From NCBI GenBank assembly GCA_026419785.1, contig JAODTK010005634.1:248001-312000 (forward strand): 64,000 nucleotides of DNA. The letters run 5' to 3'. The DNA comes from Sclerodactyla briareus (lineage: Eukaryota; Echinodermata; Holothuroidea; Dendrochirotida; Sclerodactylidae). Under the pieces are notes generated by a model. The model was not told the origin of the DNA. It ran no database searches and worked only from the letters and a program-made list of their open reading frames with translations. Shown here in pieces: positions 25,905-37,249 of the stretch. A program made the translations under genes and the position numbers. Within the stretch, counting starts at the first letter, position 1. Each line of letters starts with the position of its first letter.

Positions 25905-26290
25905 TCAGGCGAGTCCCGTAACGCATGTGAAAAAATCGCGGATTCACGTAATGGGGCCAGTATCTGAATATGTTCGACCCGTATTTAGTTTGAAAAGGTC
26001 GTAGATATGGGTTCCCAGAGGCAAAAGGTTTCAAATGAAAGCAATACTGAATAGGCAAAATAGGCACATGCACCAATGCGTATATGATGCTTATCGCCGG
26101 GAATGGATTATATACAATATCTCCTTCAAAGAGCCAATCAACGACAATATGCAAAGGCTGCCGCCTTTTTATGTCTTCTTCTCGCATACACTTACAGTGT
26201 TTTCTATTCTGAAACAACGTTCGTTTCTGTGAATATGTGATTTTTACATCCAGCCCGGACACGCATACGCATCTATGGAATCCCAACTGA
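25905..26290 (+). repeat. Dispersed repeat family B, copy 1
   Basis: Landmarks in order are 'gtgaaaaaatcgcggattcacgt', 'ggggccagtatctgaatatg', 'agaggcaaaa', 'aatgaaagca', 'caacgacaatatgcaaagg', 'cgcatacacttacagtgttttc' and 'acatccagcccggacacgc'. All recur at 48258-48578 and 48570-48920, and the middle part recurs inverted at 14755-14880 and 15150-15270. The unit is about 330-380 bp. It may encode nothing: the shared peptide text (INDNM, NDNMH) reflects DNA identity. Confidence 0.75.
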
Positions 26291-26309
26291 ATCCCTTACG
26301 TATCCGGAA

Positions 26310-26580
26310 TGTGCACTGGAACGGAGACGATTTCATTCGATTTCATCCATGCACCATTATATCTTGCCAGACTCGTTGCACCGTATATCCCTGCTCGAAC
26401 TCTTCGTTCTAAGAATGCTAATTGTTTTAGTGGAACCTCGGTTTCAGCATCTGTGATGGACGAGAGTTTTCTCGACAGGCTCCTAGACTGTGGAACGCTC
26501 TCCCTTCTCACATGTGAGGAATCCCAAGAGGAAACTCGAGAGTAATCTCTCCAAAGCGCTTTTGATGTGTCCACGATTTG
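26310..26580 (+). mobile_element. LINE 3' coding scrap
   Basis: Frames joined across shifts give 'LVAPYIPARTLRSKNA' (about 26358-26410), then 'RQAPRLWNALPSHM' (about 26475-26520), then 'RKLESNLSKAL', the usual C-terminal ending of CR1/L2/Rex-like LINE ORF2 proteins. It begins directly after family B copy 1. The rest of the element is missing. Confidence 0.72.
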
Positions 26581-27486
26581 AGCGCTCTACAAATACTGAT
26601 TTATTATTTAAAGGAGAATTAAGGTCTGGAAAAATCTCCGCATATATGAAGCAGCAGTGGGTACTGAACATTCTACAAAAAATTCAAATAAAAAATATTG
26701 TTCCCTTCCCAAGTTACATGCGTTTAAAACAGAGAGACGGGCGCTGCCATTTTCCCTCCAGGTGAATGGCAGGAGACTTAGAAGTCTAATTATGATGTCA
26801 CACGACCCCTACCAGCTGGCATTTATTGTATTCCTTTGTTTTTCCCACCTATCATTCACATGACTGTGCACAACATGTAGGCTTTTTTACATTGAAATCA
26901 CGAAGGGTTAATGCAAAGAGAAATTCCAGACTAAATTGGATCGAATATATGCACATATCTTGGAATTATTCGATCATAAATTATAATAAACACCAAAAGC
27001 CTACAAGTAAAAGTGGTTAGGTGATATCACAATCCTCATCAAAGATGGCAGCGTCCTGTTGTTTCATTAAAAGTGACATATCACGGAAAGTATGCAATAT
27101 TTTTAGATGAAATGTTGTGGGAAGATGTTCCTGACCATGATGTGTCTCTCATTAAAAACACTACTATTTCACTTCCAAGTTCAGACTTAATTCTCTTTAA
27201 TATTAGATCAGTGACGAAGCACGAACTCCATTGACCGGGGGAAATACGAATGAAGTGATGAAATCTTCATGAAACTCGAGAAAAAACGGTTAAACCTTGG
27301 TCATACGATCCTATTTAATAAAGGTTTCATATGCCGAATGATAGCCGAAAATACCGGTACGTACAAGCGGAGACCATCTGAAGGTAAAGTCGTGTTCCTT
27401 TCCCTTCGTCGTGAATTTGATACAAGCCTGTACAGTTCAATCAACTGACTGTCCTACTTGAAGACATGATATCACGATCGCAAGAG
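26581..27486. other. No gene seen
   Basis: Intronic by position. Short frames only. No repeat or RNA signal recognised. Confidence 0.45.
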
Positions 27487-27545
27487 ATATTATTATTATT
27501 ATTATATTATTATTATTCATTAATTATTATATTATTATTATATCT
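27487..27545 (-). repeat. (ATT)n / (TAA)n tail of the R2/NeSL-like element
   Basis: An interrupted ATT run on this strand, which is (TAA)n on the minus strand. It sits at the 3' end of the minus-strand LINE, as expected for non-LTR elements that end in a simple-repeat tail. An independent microsatellite cannot be excluded. Confidence 0.6.
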
Positions 27546-29464
27546 GTTTTTCTTCCACAACCGCCCTCCTTGGTTCGTACTTGTAAGTCCTGTCCTTAGA
27601 CCTCTGATTCTACCCGGACTCTTGGAGGTCTAGCAGCCCGTATATGTGCACTGCCAAGTAGTGCTGCCTTTGGTAGTGGGCGTACTCCCTGTTGTTGGAT
27701 ATTGCTTCCGGTGCCCGATCACCACCGGTAACACTCTGGTCGTGGTGTCCCACATCCTCTGGATCTCCAGGCGCATCCGCATGTCTGGTATTTTCTCCAC
27801 TTTTTTCTCTTCTTTCCTCAACGATGTGGGTGTCGTTCGGTATTTCCACGTCGTTGTGGTGTTTCGTTCTTGCTTCGTTCCCCTGCTACCAGGCCTGGTC
27901 TCCGTGCGCTGATTACTCTGTTTGTTCGCACCTCGAAGTCCCAGAGCCAGAGGATCTTGCTCTCGGTTTCCTCCGTCGGTTTCGGAGTGCCGGAGCACGT
28001 ATTGTCACATTCCGTCTGGATCCCGTAGTGCTGACATATCCGTGATGTAGTGGCGGCGCTTACGTTTGTTATGCCGCGTCTTATCAGACCTTCCGGGCGA
28101 TCTTCGAGCAGGCCATTGTTATATGAGCCACCTTTTCGTCTTTCTGGTGGCACATGCGACATTTCGGGTCACACGATGTGCGGGTGACTTTCGCCTGATG
28201 ACAATTGGTGTTCAGGCCTGGTTTTTGGCGTTCTGTATCGACGTTATATTTGGGACCTGTCGTCTGTATTGGCCGTGTAGCGGTTTTGGCTCTTCGCCAT
28301 TTGTCCCGTAAAACAACTCTTCTGTCAATGTGGCCTTCGTATCTTTTTCTTCGTTCTATACCCCGTGAGCACCTCACTCCGCCACACAGCCCTCTATCAG
28401 TCTCCCTGTTTGCTGCGAAGTACTCCTGGAGTCCGGCACACCGGAGTGTCATGGTTACCGCGACCCCCTTCAGGCCTCTCCCGCCGTTCCTTCGTGGGAT
28501 GTACAACTGGTGCATGTCAGCTCGTGAGTTTAGTCCTCCATACATGTTCATCGTCTTCCTCGTCTTGCGGTCCAGCTCAGCCAGCTCTTGCTGCGTCCAG
28601 TCTATTATGACCGCCGTATAGGTGATGACAGGCAGAGCGTATGTGTTCATGGCACGTATCTTGTTCTGCCCATTGAGCTTGGGCTTGGGGATCTGACGTA
28701 GCTTCCTCTGTACGTTGCCGATGACTTGTAATTTGACCACCTCTGTTTGTTTTCCATGTTCTGCAGTGTGCCCAATTATTTGTACCCCTCGTTAGGGTCG
28801 GGCATCTCTGATCTTTTCCGATGTGATGCTGGAGCCTGTCAGTCAGCTTGATTTCCCGTGGGGACCTGCCTGGCCCCACATTTGTCAAGTCCGAATTCCA
28901 TAAGGAAATGTGTCGCTGAATATCCTCACTGTCTCAATCAGTGCTGTGAGGTCATTCTCATTTTTGGCGTACACTTTCAGATCATCCATGTACAGGAGGT
29001 GATTGATTTCATGGCCAGTCTTGAGTTGGGATCCTCTGTCCTGGCCTGCCGCAGCAGGTGGCTCACGGCGTCGAGAGCCATGCGAAGATAGTGGAGCGAG
29101 TGCATCCCCCTGGAATTTTCCACACTCAATCTTGATGTCGGCGGGGGGTTTCCCCCCACTAGTTATGGACGTCGATCATTTCGCCATCGACTTCTCTACG
29201 ATTCTCGTTATCTGGGGTTGACCTTGTGTGTTCTCATGATCATGATGTGGATTATCCAGGAATGTGGCACTGAATCATATGCCTTCTTGTAGTCGATCCA
29301 TCCCACTGCCAGGTGTGTGCGCCTCCGCTTCGAATCTCTGGTGAGAGCTTTGTCGAGTAGTAGCTGGTTTTTGTACCTCGACATCCGGTTTGAACCCCTT
29401 CTGCTCGTATGCCAGGATTTGATGATCATTCAGGTGGGCGGTTATTTGACGGGCAATGATCCCA
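27546..29464 (-). mobile_element. R2/NeSL-like LINE, 3' part: RT palm, CCHC and restriction-like endonuclease
   Basis: Minus-strand frames in order: 'IIARQITAHLNDHQILAYEQ' (about 29395-29455), RT motif A AVGWIDYKKAYDSVPHSWI (about 29253-29309), motif B remnant with 'MALDAVSHLLRQA' (about 29040-29080), and an intact catalytic LLYMDDLK whose YMDD is at 28981-28992. Then comes the frame 28740-28084 with 'INTYALPVITYT'-like text, DWTQQELAELDRKTRK, LYIPRRNGGRGLKGV and a CxxC...HxxxxC knuckle (about 28090-28165). A restriction-like endonuclease follows: ILW-DFEVRT and ISARRPGLV (about 27880-27950), where the family has RPD and this copy has RPG, then EIQRMWDTTTRVLPVVIG (about 27690-27750). Frameshifts mark it as inactive. 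The order RT-CCHC-PD-(D/E)XK is that of R2/NeSL-type LINEs. Confidence 0.88.
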
Positions 29465-30909
29465 ACGCTTGATTTTAGCTGTCATAAACTGATTAACATA
29501 ATATCCAGATACCGGCCTATCATCCAGAGACAAAAGCCAACGACAATAACTGTGCAGCAATAGAATGAAGACCGCCTGGACTCCTCGCAGCGGAGCTGGA
29601 CTGTTTATTGACGCCGTATTGAGTCTGAACGACCCTGACCCGAAACCGATAAGTGATTACATCAATACCGAAGTTGTAATCCCAACCAAACAGATTCAAC
29701 TATACCCTAACAACAAGCCATGAATTACCAAGCGCAGTGAAGGATCCATCACAGAACAGGAAAGAAGGGGGTCGTTGGGAGAGGTGATCGAGAATGTTAA
29801 GACAAATCCAATCCGAATTAAAGAGAGTAGTCCGAGAGGAGAAGGCGGCATACAAGGACAAAGTTGAAGGTCATTTTACAGAGAACAGTATGAAGAATGT
29901 TGGAATGGTATCGCTTGAGGAGTGATCAGGAAACAAAACGACTCTTGCCAACTGCCACAGATGATACTGAATAGGCAATGGACTAAATATTTTTATAACC
30001 GTTTTAATCATCAGGACTTCTCGGCTGAACGTCACAGAATGCGGCTCCAGTTTCCAGAGGGTGGATTCAAACTTCACGATTACCGAAGATGAAGTGCGAC
30101 ACCACTTTTCAAAAAGCGCACTCATCAAAGGCAGCTGGACCTGACAAAGTCACACCTGGGGTCCTGAAACATTGTGCAACACAACTGGCTTTTATTTTAC
30201 CATACAGTTTTAATCAGTCCTGTACTACGAATATCATACCAGATTAGGAAAGCGATCTTGTAGGATTACCTGTGCCAAATTCCAGTGCAATATCCTGTTA
30301 TAATTATCTTCGACCCGTTGCCCTTACAAAACTGTACCAATGAACGTGTGTGAACGCATATTTTTTTAAAGCAATTTAAACCATTTGTATCAATGTTTTT
30401 AGCATCGCTTTCAATTTGCATATCAGTTTGGGCGAAGCTGTGAAGATGCCATACTTGTACTTTTAGAAAGTTTGTATTCTCACCTTGAACATTCTTGCCG
30501 TGGTATTATGCTCGTGTCATGTTTTCGACTTTCATATGAATTTAATACTAAACAACCACATATCCTAGCACAGAAACTTGCAACTATGAAGGTCCCTCAT
30601 ATTCTAGTCGAATGACAAGGAAGTACCGTAAGAACAGGTCGCAGTATGCGAAACTTGCTCCTATCTGCTGTTCGAAATTATTTATTCAGACACTGGTGCT
30701 CCCCAGGGACGGTTCTAGCTCCATTCCTTTCATATTATACACCCATGATGCAACATCTCTAGAGCAGGGGTGCTCACTCATTAAGTTTGCGGACGTGACC
30801 ACGCCCTGGGGGTTAATTACTGGTTCGATGGACCGCTGCATACCTCAAACAGATCGAGGATTTTACAATTACTTTTTTGGATCAATAAAGGGTTACCTTA
30901 CCTTACCTT
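29465..30909 (+). mobile_element. 5'-truncated LINE nested inside the R2/NeSL-like element
   Basis: Opposite orientation to its host. Joined frames give 'ELKRVVREEKAAYKDKVEGH' (about 29815-29875), 'DFSAERHRMRLQFPEGG' (about 30015-30065), 'PGVLKHCATQLAF' (about 30155-30195), then 'FILYTHDATSLEQGCSLIKF' (about 30730-30788) and the catalytic loop FADV at 30786-30797, where FADD is needed. The element ends 'aataaagggttaccttaccttacctta', that is AATAAA plus (TTACC)n, a typical LINE 3' end. ATCCCA occurs at both edges (29459-29464 and 30910-30915), a likely target-site duplication. The clade (CR1/L2/Jockey side) is inferred. Confidence 0.85.
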
Positions 30910-32240
30910 ATCCCAGACAGCAGCTTCCACGTTGTAGGGCCAGGGGCATGGTATGTGGGAAAGGTCCGGGCGATTATTGCGCAAGGTAGGTACCTTTCGC
31001 TGAGGTCCATCTGGATCAGGACCGTCCTTCTCTTAGTTAGCCAGGGGGATGCTATCAGGATAGTCAACTTTTCGCTGCGAACTGTGATGCCATTCCCTAG
31101 GTTCGCGTTGAGGCTGGTAAGGTGTTTTAGCCAGAATCCTTGTACTTAGTCAGGTCCAGGTGACTTCACCTTTCTTCACTTTTGATTTGAAGTCCTCATC
31201 GGTGAATCAGATGTCAGTTTGGGAGGGGATCTCGCCCACTCTCCATCTCCATTATGGGTCTTTTCCCCATATGCCCTTCCAGAGCGGTAGGTCTCTGTTT
31301 TTTCCGGTATCTGGGTTCTGTCATGTCGAGACAGTTGAGTGACGAACATTCGGTTGACCCTGAACTGTTCTATTCGGGCTCTGTATCTTTGGAGTCTGTG
31401 AGTCTGCTGTCAGCCTCTGTTGGGCGTCCTCTATAGCAGATGAATCTGTCGTGCAACTGCAAATGTGAGGGCGTTAGTTTCTGTGATGGTGTCGGTACGG
31501 ATGTGCTTCAGTACATGGTTCGCCTTGGCGTTCGTTCACGGATCTTTGGCATCCTTTGTTTGTCCATCCATACCGCGTCACGGGGTGTTGTTCGTCTTGC
31601 AGCTCCTGGTTTATTCTCTCCAGGAGCTGTTTGTTTCTCCTCCCCGTTGGGGGTGATATCTGCTCAGGTTGTGTTGCTTCCTCGATTGTTGGTTCGCCAA
31701 TGTCCTCATTTGGGAGAAATTGGATCGTTTATATTGTCGTGTGGATGTTGTGGCTGTTCTGCAATTGTTTGGATCACCGCTAGTAGAGGTGAACATGGCG
31801 GATGAGTTGATTGCACGTCGTTGATCCATTAGGTGTTGCTCGTCGATCTCGAAGTCAGGGTTCCTTCTCGCCATGTGTCGTGCATTCTCCTTCTCCTCCT
31901 GTAACCGCGCCGTGATGGGTCGCTGATGAAGTAGCATGTCTTTAGCCCTTGGGGTGTCCATTGTCTCCGTTGTTTGGTTTTGCTTCCAGTAGCCCATTTT
32001 TCCCCTGACCGTCCTGAAGGCGCAACGGTTGTCGCAGACCTTGTTAACCCGGGCGAAGTCTGAGCTGGTATGGTTATTTGATTATTCATCTCAAATGTGG
32101 TGGGTGTGGAGGACAAGCATTGGAGAGACCCCGCTTTGTCTCTCCCCATGGTGTGGTGTGTCTTGAGCGTGACGCATTAGATTAATCCCGTGTCGCCTCG
32201 CCATCTCGGTGGTGAATAGAGTCGATCAGACGTGAACACC
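30910..32240 (-). mobile_element. R2/NeSL-like LINE, 5' part: N-terminal region and start of RT
   Basis: The missing half of the element at 27546-29464. Minus-strand text ends 'RTVLIQMD' (about 31010) and 'TWKLLSG' (about 30912-30935), which runs on into 'IIARQITAHLN' across the nested insert. Upstream are 'SPGPD.VQGFWLKHLTSLNA' (about 31100-31160), 'FVTQLSRHD' (about 31310-31340), and an N-terminal segment with CDNRCAFRTVRG-like text (about 31990-32040), probably a worn C2H2 zinc finger used for DNA binding. The 5' limit is set by the loss of recognisable reading near 32240. The many plus-strand frames here (Cys/Ser/Val rich) are shadows. Confidence 0.8.
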
Positions 32241-32686
32241 TGCTGAAAGTAATAAAGTTAAAGTTAGTTTTTCTTCTTCCTCTTTCGTATCTCCGGGACC
32301 TCTGGCACCTAACCGGTACTTATACCGCGTACTTCACGTGTGGCTCGGAAACTTTCATTATTATTATTATTATTAGTATATTAATCATTAGGCCGGCTGA
32401 GATTCGTGCGTCGTCGTTTGCCATTTTGTGTGTGTGTGTGTGTGTGTGTGAGGTGAGCATCGAAGCATCGGAGTCCCAATCATCCACGCTGTGCTCCATT
32501 TGAGTAATAGTCGTCACAATCAGTGGCTTCAGTTACAGGGGTAGTTTTGGCGGTTATCCCCCCAAGTGGGGGTAAGAACCACGACAAACCCCCTGAAGTT
32601 CTCCTTTCCCTGCTCTACCGCTCAAGGGCAGAAGCAATTAGAGAGTACATTTTTGGTGCTGACCTAGACTTCTTTCCTCTTCTTAG
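32241..32686. other. End of the large Amt intron; (ATT)n and (GT)n microsatellites
   Basis: (ATT)n at 32356-32375 and (GT)n at 32430-32450. The tract before 32686, 'ttcctcttcttag' with 'cttctttcc' upstream, is a good polypyrimidine-AG acceptor for the next Amt exon. The frame at 32523-32750 is chance sequence joined to the real exon. Confidence 0.6.
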
Positions 32687-32756
32687 GTGGGGCTGCTTGG
32701 ATTTCAACTGCGGGAGCACATACGGAATTGCGGACAAGAGTGGGTCCTAGCCACGA
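32687..32756 (+). CDS. Amt: Amt exon C: WWGWLGFNCGST core
   Basis: Reads, allowing for three one-base indels, as G(W)WGWLGFNCGSTYGIADK then EWVLATR. The motif GFNCGST is diagnostic of Amt/Mep proteins. As written, the frame gives WGCLDFNCGSTYGIADKSGS and a stop, the shifts being a missing G near 32694, an extra T near 32704 and a missing G near 32738. It joins exon B in phase (tg|g) and exon D in phase (ag|a, Arg). The donor reads CACGAG|GATGAGT: one extra A breaks what would be GTGAGT. Confidence 0.85.
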
Positions 32757-33550
32757 GGATGAGTGACATGCGTATTCCGCTGAAATAGGATTCATGATCG
32801 ATGTCGAGAGCTGTTTTTACAATTTACTGATATTCCGGTTTGCGAATCGCGACCGTATCGGCGCGTTCTATACTACTATAAAACTTTTTGATCAGTAATT
32901 TACATTTTGTGAACATATTTTATTCACTTTGGAGACTCACATGCTAAACACCGTTCATTTTTCCCGCGTATTACATACTGTGTTCTGTTGTTAATCGTAT
33001 CTAGTGTCGAATTTATAGACGTAATTAACCCTGTATACCGACTGGGCCCTTTCGCACTTTGTAGTTTTTAATACGATAGGACAAAGGTTTATTATCACCA
33101 CTATCTCCCTCCGACACTAAATTTATAGCAGAAAGACGAGAAGATTCTATAATCATTGAGACCTAACACTTTCCATACATTACCCATTCAAGGGAAATTA
33201 GCTCCTGTTTTTCCCTTGATATACGCGCATTTTTGGGAAATCGACGACAAATGCAAGGTCAATAACTGGGGAATGTTCCATTCCCATGCAGGAGCAAAGG
33301 AATCTATGCAGTCTTGTCTTTGCGTCTGTGGGTGTGTTTTGTGTGTGTTGTTTGGTTGTGCGTGTGTGTCTGTCTGTGTGGTGACCCCCTTTTCACACGA
33401 TTCTGACAACCAAACAGGTATCACGTTCCATTAGCACGTTAGTTGCTCAGGTGGTGAGGTTAACCCAATGTTATAGTGCCTGTTTAAAAACCTTGTTCAG
33501 GTACGATATCTATGTTCAATATCTATTAATTATAGCCCCTCACACTTTAA
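32757..33550. other. No gene; TG-rich patch
   Basis: Intronic by position. TG/CA-rich stretch at 33318-33384. The Thr/His-rich minus-strand frame over it is compositional. Confidence 0.45.
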
Positions 33551-34020
33551 GTGTTCGGGATATTATTGTATTGGGGGGTGTCGCCGCCGTCTCCCGCCGC
33601 CGTAAACTTCAGGCGTTTAGGGGCATTACCTTTTAGCCGATCGATCTGGAAACTTGGGACTCAGTCTGTCCGAGTAAAATTTCGGATGAGGTCGACAGTG
33701 GGCATTACTGCAGTCTACTGCCCTCTATTTTGCAGTTCCTACCGAAATACAGAGTTAGTCCGAAAAAAAAAAAAATTTGCATGAACCCTGTCCCAAAATA
33801 TGCCGTCATTTCAAGGTGACCAGAGGGCAAATTTGCCGTTTTTGCATGATTTCCTAACTTTGCCAAGTGGACTACAGTTGGTCCTGACCCAGGTAGGGCA
33901 TTTCAAAGTGGCCCGAGATCAAACGGACCTAAATTTAATGTGCTTCTTTCAAGAGGTCCACGAAGCCATCTCGGGGGATATAACACGTTCGGAGGTTTAC
34001 CTGCCTGCAACATGTCTAGT
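33551..34020 (+). repeat. Dispersed repeat family A, copy 2
   Basis: Same order of landmarks as at 9824-10351: 'gttcgggatattattgtatt', CCG-rich block, 'cgatctggaaacttgg', 'ttcggatgaggtcg', 'ctgccctctattttgcag', ending 'cctgcaacatgtctag'. It is about 60 bases shorter than copy 1 and has a poly-A run at 33763-33775. Confidence 0.75.
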
Positions 34021-34149
34021 TCGCTATTAGGTATTTGGGTTGCACTATGTGAGATGAACCCTATTGTTTTTGGTGCCAAGGGCTTTCGAAAGCAACGAAA
34101 CATTTCAGAACAATGCTGTAATGAGAAGTTTTGTTAGTCTAGGTAAACT

Positions 34150-34760
34150 ACCTTATGACCTACTACTTTCACCTCATTTGCATCTTCTTCGGGATCATTT
34201 TTCGTGACGAACCAGACGCTTCTTTTTCAACAAACCAATAGTCAAAAACCACTGACGTAATAAAACACTGGCTTTTCACACGCTATTTCCCTATTTCCTC
34301 TGTAAAAGGGTGAAACAGCTTGAAACACTGGATAAAAGGCCAAATCTTTATAATTCTTCTGCAACAAACTTTTGGGGCGTTGGCGTAATGGACAATTTTG
34401 TTCGTCTGCAAACTACACCTGGCGACCTACTTTGACTTCCTCTGAACCTTTGACCTCAACTGACCGTGGCTTTGTGACTTTCTTCTGGGCAGTTTCTCCG
34501 TCGTACGACTAGCCTCATCGTGTTGCAACAAACCAAATAGTCAGTGTTGTACGATCTGCTACGGACTGGACACTCCTATCACAACGCAGTTCCAGTTCTG
34601 CTCTTTGTAGTAGGGTGAAACAGCTTCCAAAAGCTGATGATTTCCATGTTCATTTGGGAGGTTCCACACGTGAATGGAAGTTATGTTCGTCTGTGTGGCT
34701 ACCACCAGACCCAACCTTGGGACAATGCAGTGATTGCAGTCTATCAAACCAATTTACATA
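34150..34760 (+). repeat. About 300-bp direct duplication
   Basis: 'caacaaacca.atagtca' at 34228 and 34526, 'gggtgaaacagctt' at 34308 and 34613, and 'gttcgtctg' in each half place two diverged copies about 300 bp apart. No coding family is seen. Confidence 0.6.
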
Positions 34761-37249
34761 AATCTTCACTGAGGTCTCTGAAGTGTCCCAGTAGCCAGCT
34801 ACTGTGGTTATTTATAACATTTCAGTCAAGGAAACACAAATGGACTTGAACTGCTCACTACATTCCCTTCTGAGTTGCTTGTATCCATTCAGCTCCCAGT
34901 GGTATTGTCATACTCATTTTCTCTTAATCTATGGAAGACTTGGGAACAAAACCTTTTGGTACAGCTTCCTGTTGCTAAGTGAAGGGTGGCATGAGTCTAG
35001 GCGGGGAGGGGGGGGGGGGGACATCAATGTAGCTTACCCCCCCCCACTTCAACAGATTCCCCCTCTCCCACCACTGACAATTCATTTGTCTGATTTTGTT
35101 GAAGATCTCGATCGGGTATGCTCACATGTGGAATATTCAAGGAATTTCTCAAATTAAAATCTTGAAAAGGGAAAATGAGAAGGCGGGTTTGCGTGTCGGG
35201 CTCCTTGTTCACTCCCTTCGACCTCGTCGAATCCTGGTGCCTCCTGTTAGGTGTGTGATTCTCTCATGCTCCATTGCTAAATTGTTTTCTGTCGGTTATG
35301 AAATGTGCCAACATCCTGCGAGATTAGGTTGGCAACTGTAGATTTTCTTCACTCAGTGTCTCGAAGGTCTTGGTGTGCTTTTGTGTTCATGGATTTGCTG
35401 AAATCTTCCGGCTAATACTATTAGAACCACTGAATAATAATCGCTAGCAATCTCATGAAATGGCAATGAAACACAATGCATACTTTTCGTTCTTGTTAAG
35501 GGCCTCTATCTACGGTGTCGGTAAGATTGCTGGATCTGGTAGCCGTAATGATAGCAGTCCTGGGCTACTTCACTAGATGTCGTGGTTTAAGAATCGCTGG
35601 TTCTTGCTCCCGAAGATCCAATGTTAGCCTGGTTTCTACCCTGTGTTTTACTATGGAGATAGAAGACCAGCACTCATAAGACGGGAAATGGAGGAAGCCC
35701 ATGGACTGCAGGGTCTTAAGGGGTGACCCAGTCCCCACATTGACCACAGGTTGCCGTTCAGTACACCACCAGGCCTGCTTTCAAAATCCCATGGAAAGCT
35801 AAGTGGCCTACAAAAAGTTGAACGTGAGCCAATGAAGAATTTGAAAGTAGCCACAGTTAATGCTCACAGGCTTTGGCAGTCGTTTGAAGGTCCAAGTGAA
35901 CGTTGACCACGAGAAGGGTTGAGCAGACCTCAAAACCTCAAGGCAGGGGGTTCAGCCAAGGCGATTGGAAGCGGCGGGTCGGGCGGCTAGTTGCCTCACA
36001 TGCATGAACTCCCATGATTGAGTGAGTGGTGGGGTGGGTTGACCATGTTGATTGACCATGTGGAGGCGTCTGAGGGAAAGCGTGTACTTCGAAATTCGTT
36101 TGCCTGAATTGCAATTTGGTGCAAATAGCACCAACTTGTAAGACAACGATTCTATTATTGAATTATGACGAACGATGTTATCATTTATTGAGAATGAAGG
36201 GGGTTTTGACTCGGAAGTGGAGGAAGACGAATATTTTCCGCTTTTTCCTTGTACTCACTTCGCCAGACTGCTTCCTAAATTTTTCCCGACTAGTTGGATC
36301 CACTCGTCTTCTGGCATCCCCCCCCCCCCTACCCTATTGCAGCCGCCATGAAGCAGACCGAACTGCAAACGGACCAGTAAGCGCGAAGAAACAATAACTC
36401 GACAAGGAAATAGCAAGTGACATAACAGCCTCTTGTCAGTTTCTAAAACGAGGTTATCTGTAGAAAACGCCACTTGACCCACTTGTCCCATTCATTCCTT
36501 AGGAAATATTCGCGAAATAAAGCGAGGGAAGGAATGTCACATCGTTTCGAAATCTCATCTATAAGAACTTCGGTCAAAATTGCACACTCAAATCATTTCG
36601 ATCCTCGTAGAAAATGGTGATCAGTCCGCGAATTTGAAAAAAGACGGCCGGCCTCACATATGTTTGTTTCGCCCAGGGACCATCCCACGAAATTTGTTGA
36701 CCTAATACTATCTAATACTTTTGACCTAATACTATCGTTCCAACAACAAAAGTCAATGTAGTGTTACTGCAGTGTTGGTATCTTCGTAGCTGGAACGGAG
36801 GACATAATAAGGCTGAATGGAACTTTTTTCAAGCTGTGGTTATTCTTGGATTGTCTGGGATTCTATAGTGATGTTTACACCATCACTATCAGTTCTTGGG
36901 ATATACTGCTTCTCTAAACCTAATTTGCTAACTTCCAACGCGTTTTAAAAATGTGCATAACTCGATTGTGAAAAACGTGGGTTGGTACTTAATTGCTGTC
37001 TGTATATTGTTCAGTTGCCGAAGATTTGAGTATAAAAACGTTTGAAGTAGAACGTAATTTGATTGAAAACTGCCTCAGTTCATCTTGTTTTTCACAATGC
37101 AGCCCATCATATACATCCATGTCGTGAATACGCCTCCGCCTTGCTACTAGCGTCCTGTTTTTCACCGCAGGGCGATTTTTCTGTGTGGGTATACTTGCAG
37201 CAGAGGATCGATCCTATTCCAGGCCAGGAATGGTGCAAGACCTGCATGG
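34761..37249. other. No gene seen; C/G homopolymer tracts
   Basis: Intronic by position. G and C runs at about 35008-35021 and 35037-35046 form a potential inverted pair, and a C run lies at 36318-36327. Frames at 35565-35854 and elsewhere are unrecognised. Confidence 0.4.

Noticed and set aside
27646-28621. Plus-strand frames of 88-138 codons
   Set aside because: Antisense to the RT and endonuclease region of the minus-strand LINE.
31250-31810. Long plus-strand frames rich in Cys, Ser and Val
   Set aside because: Shadows of the minus-strand R2/NeSL-like element.
35565-35854. Possible Gypsy-type polymerase scrap
   Set aside because: A few residues looked similar, but no RT motif could be aligned in order.
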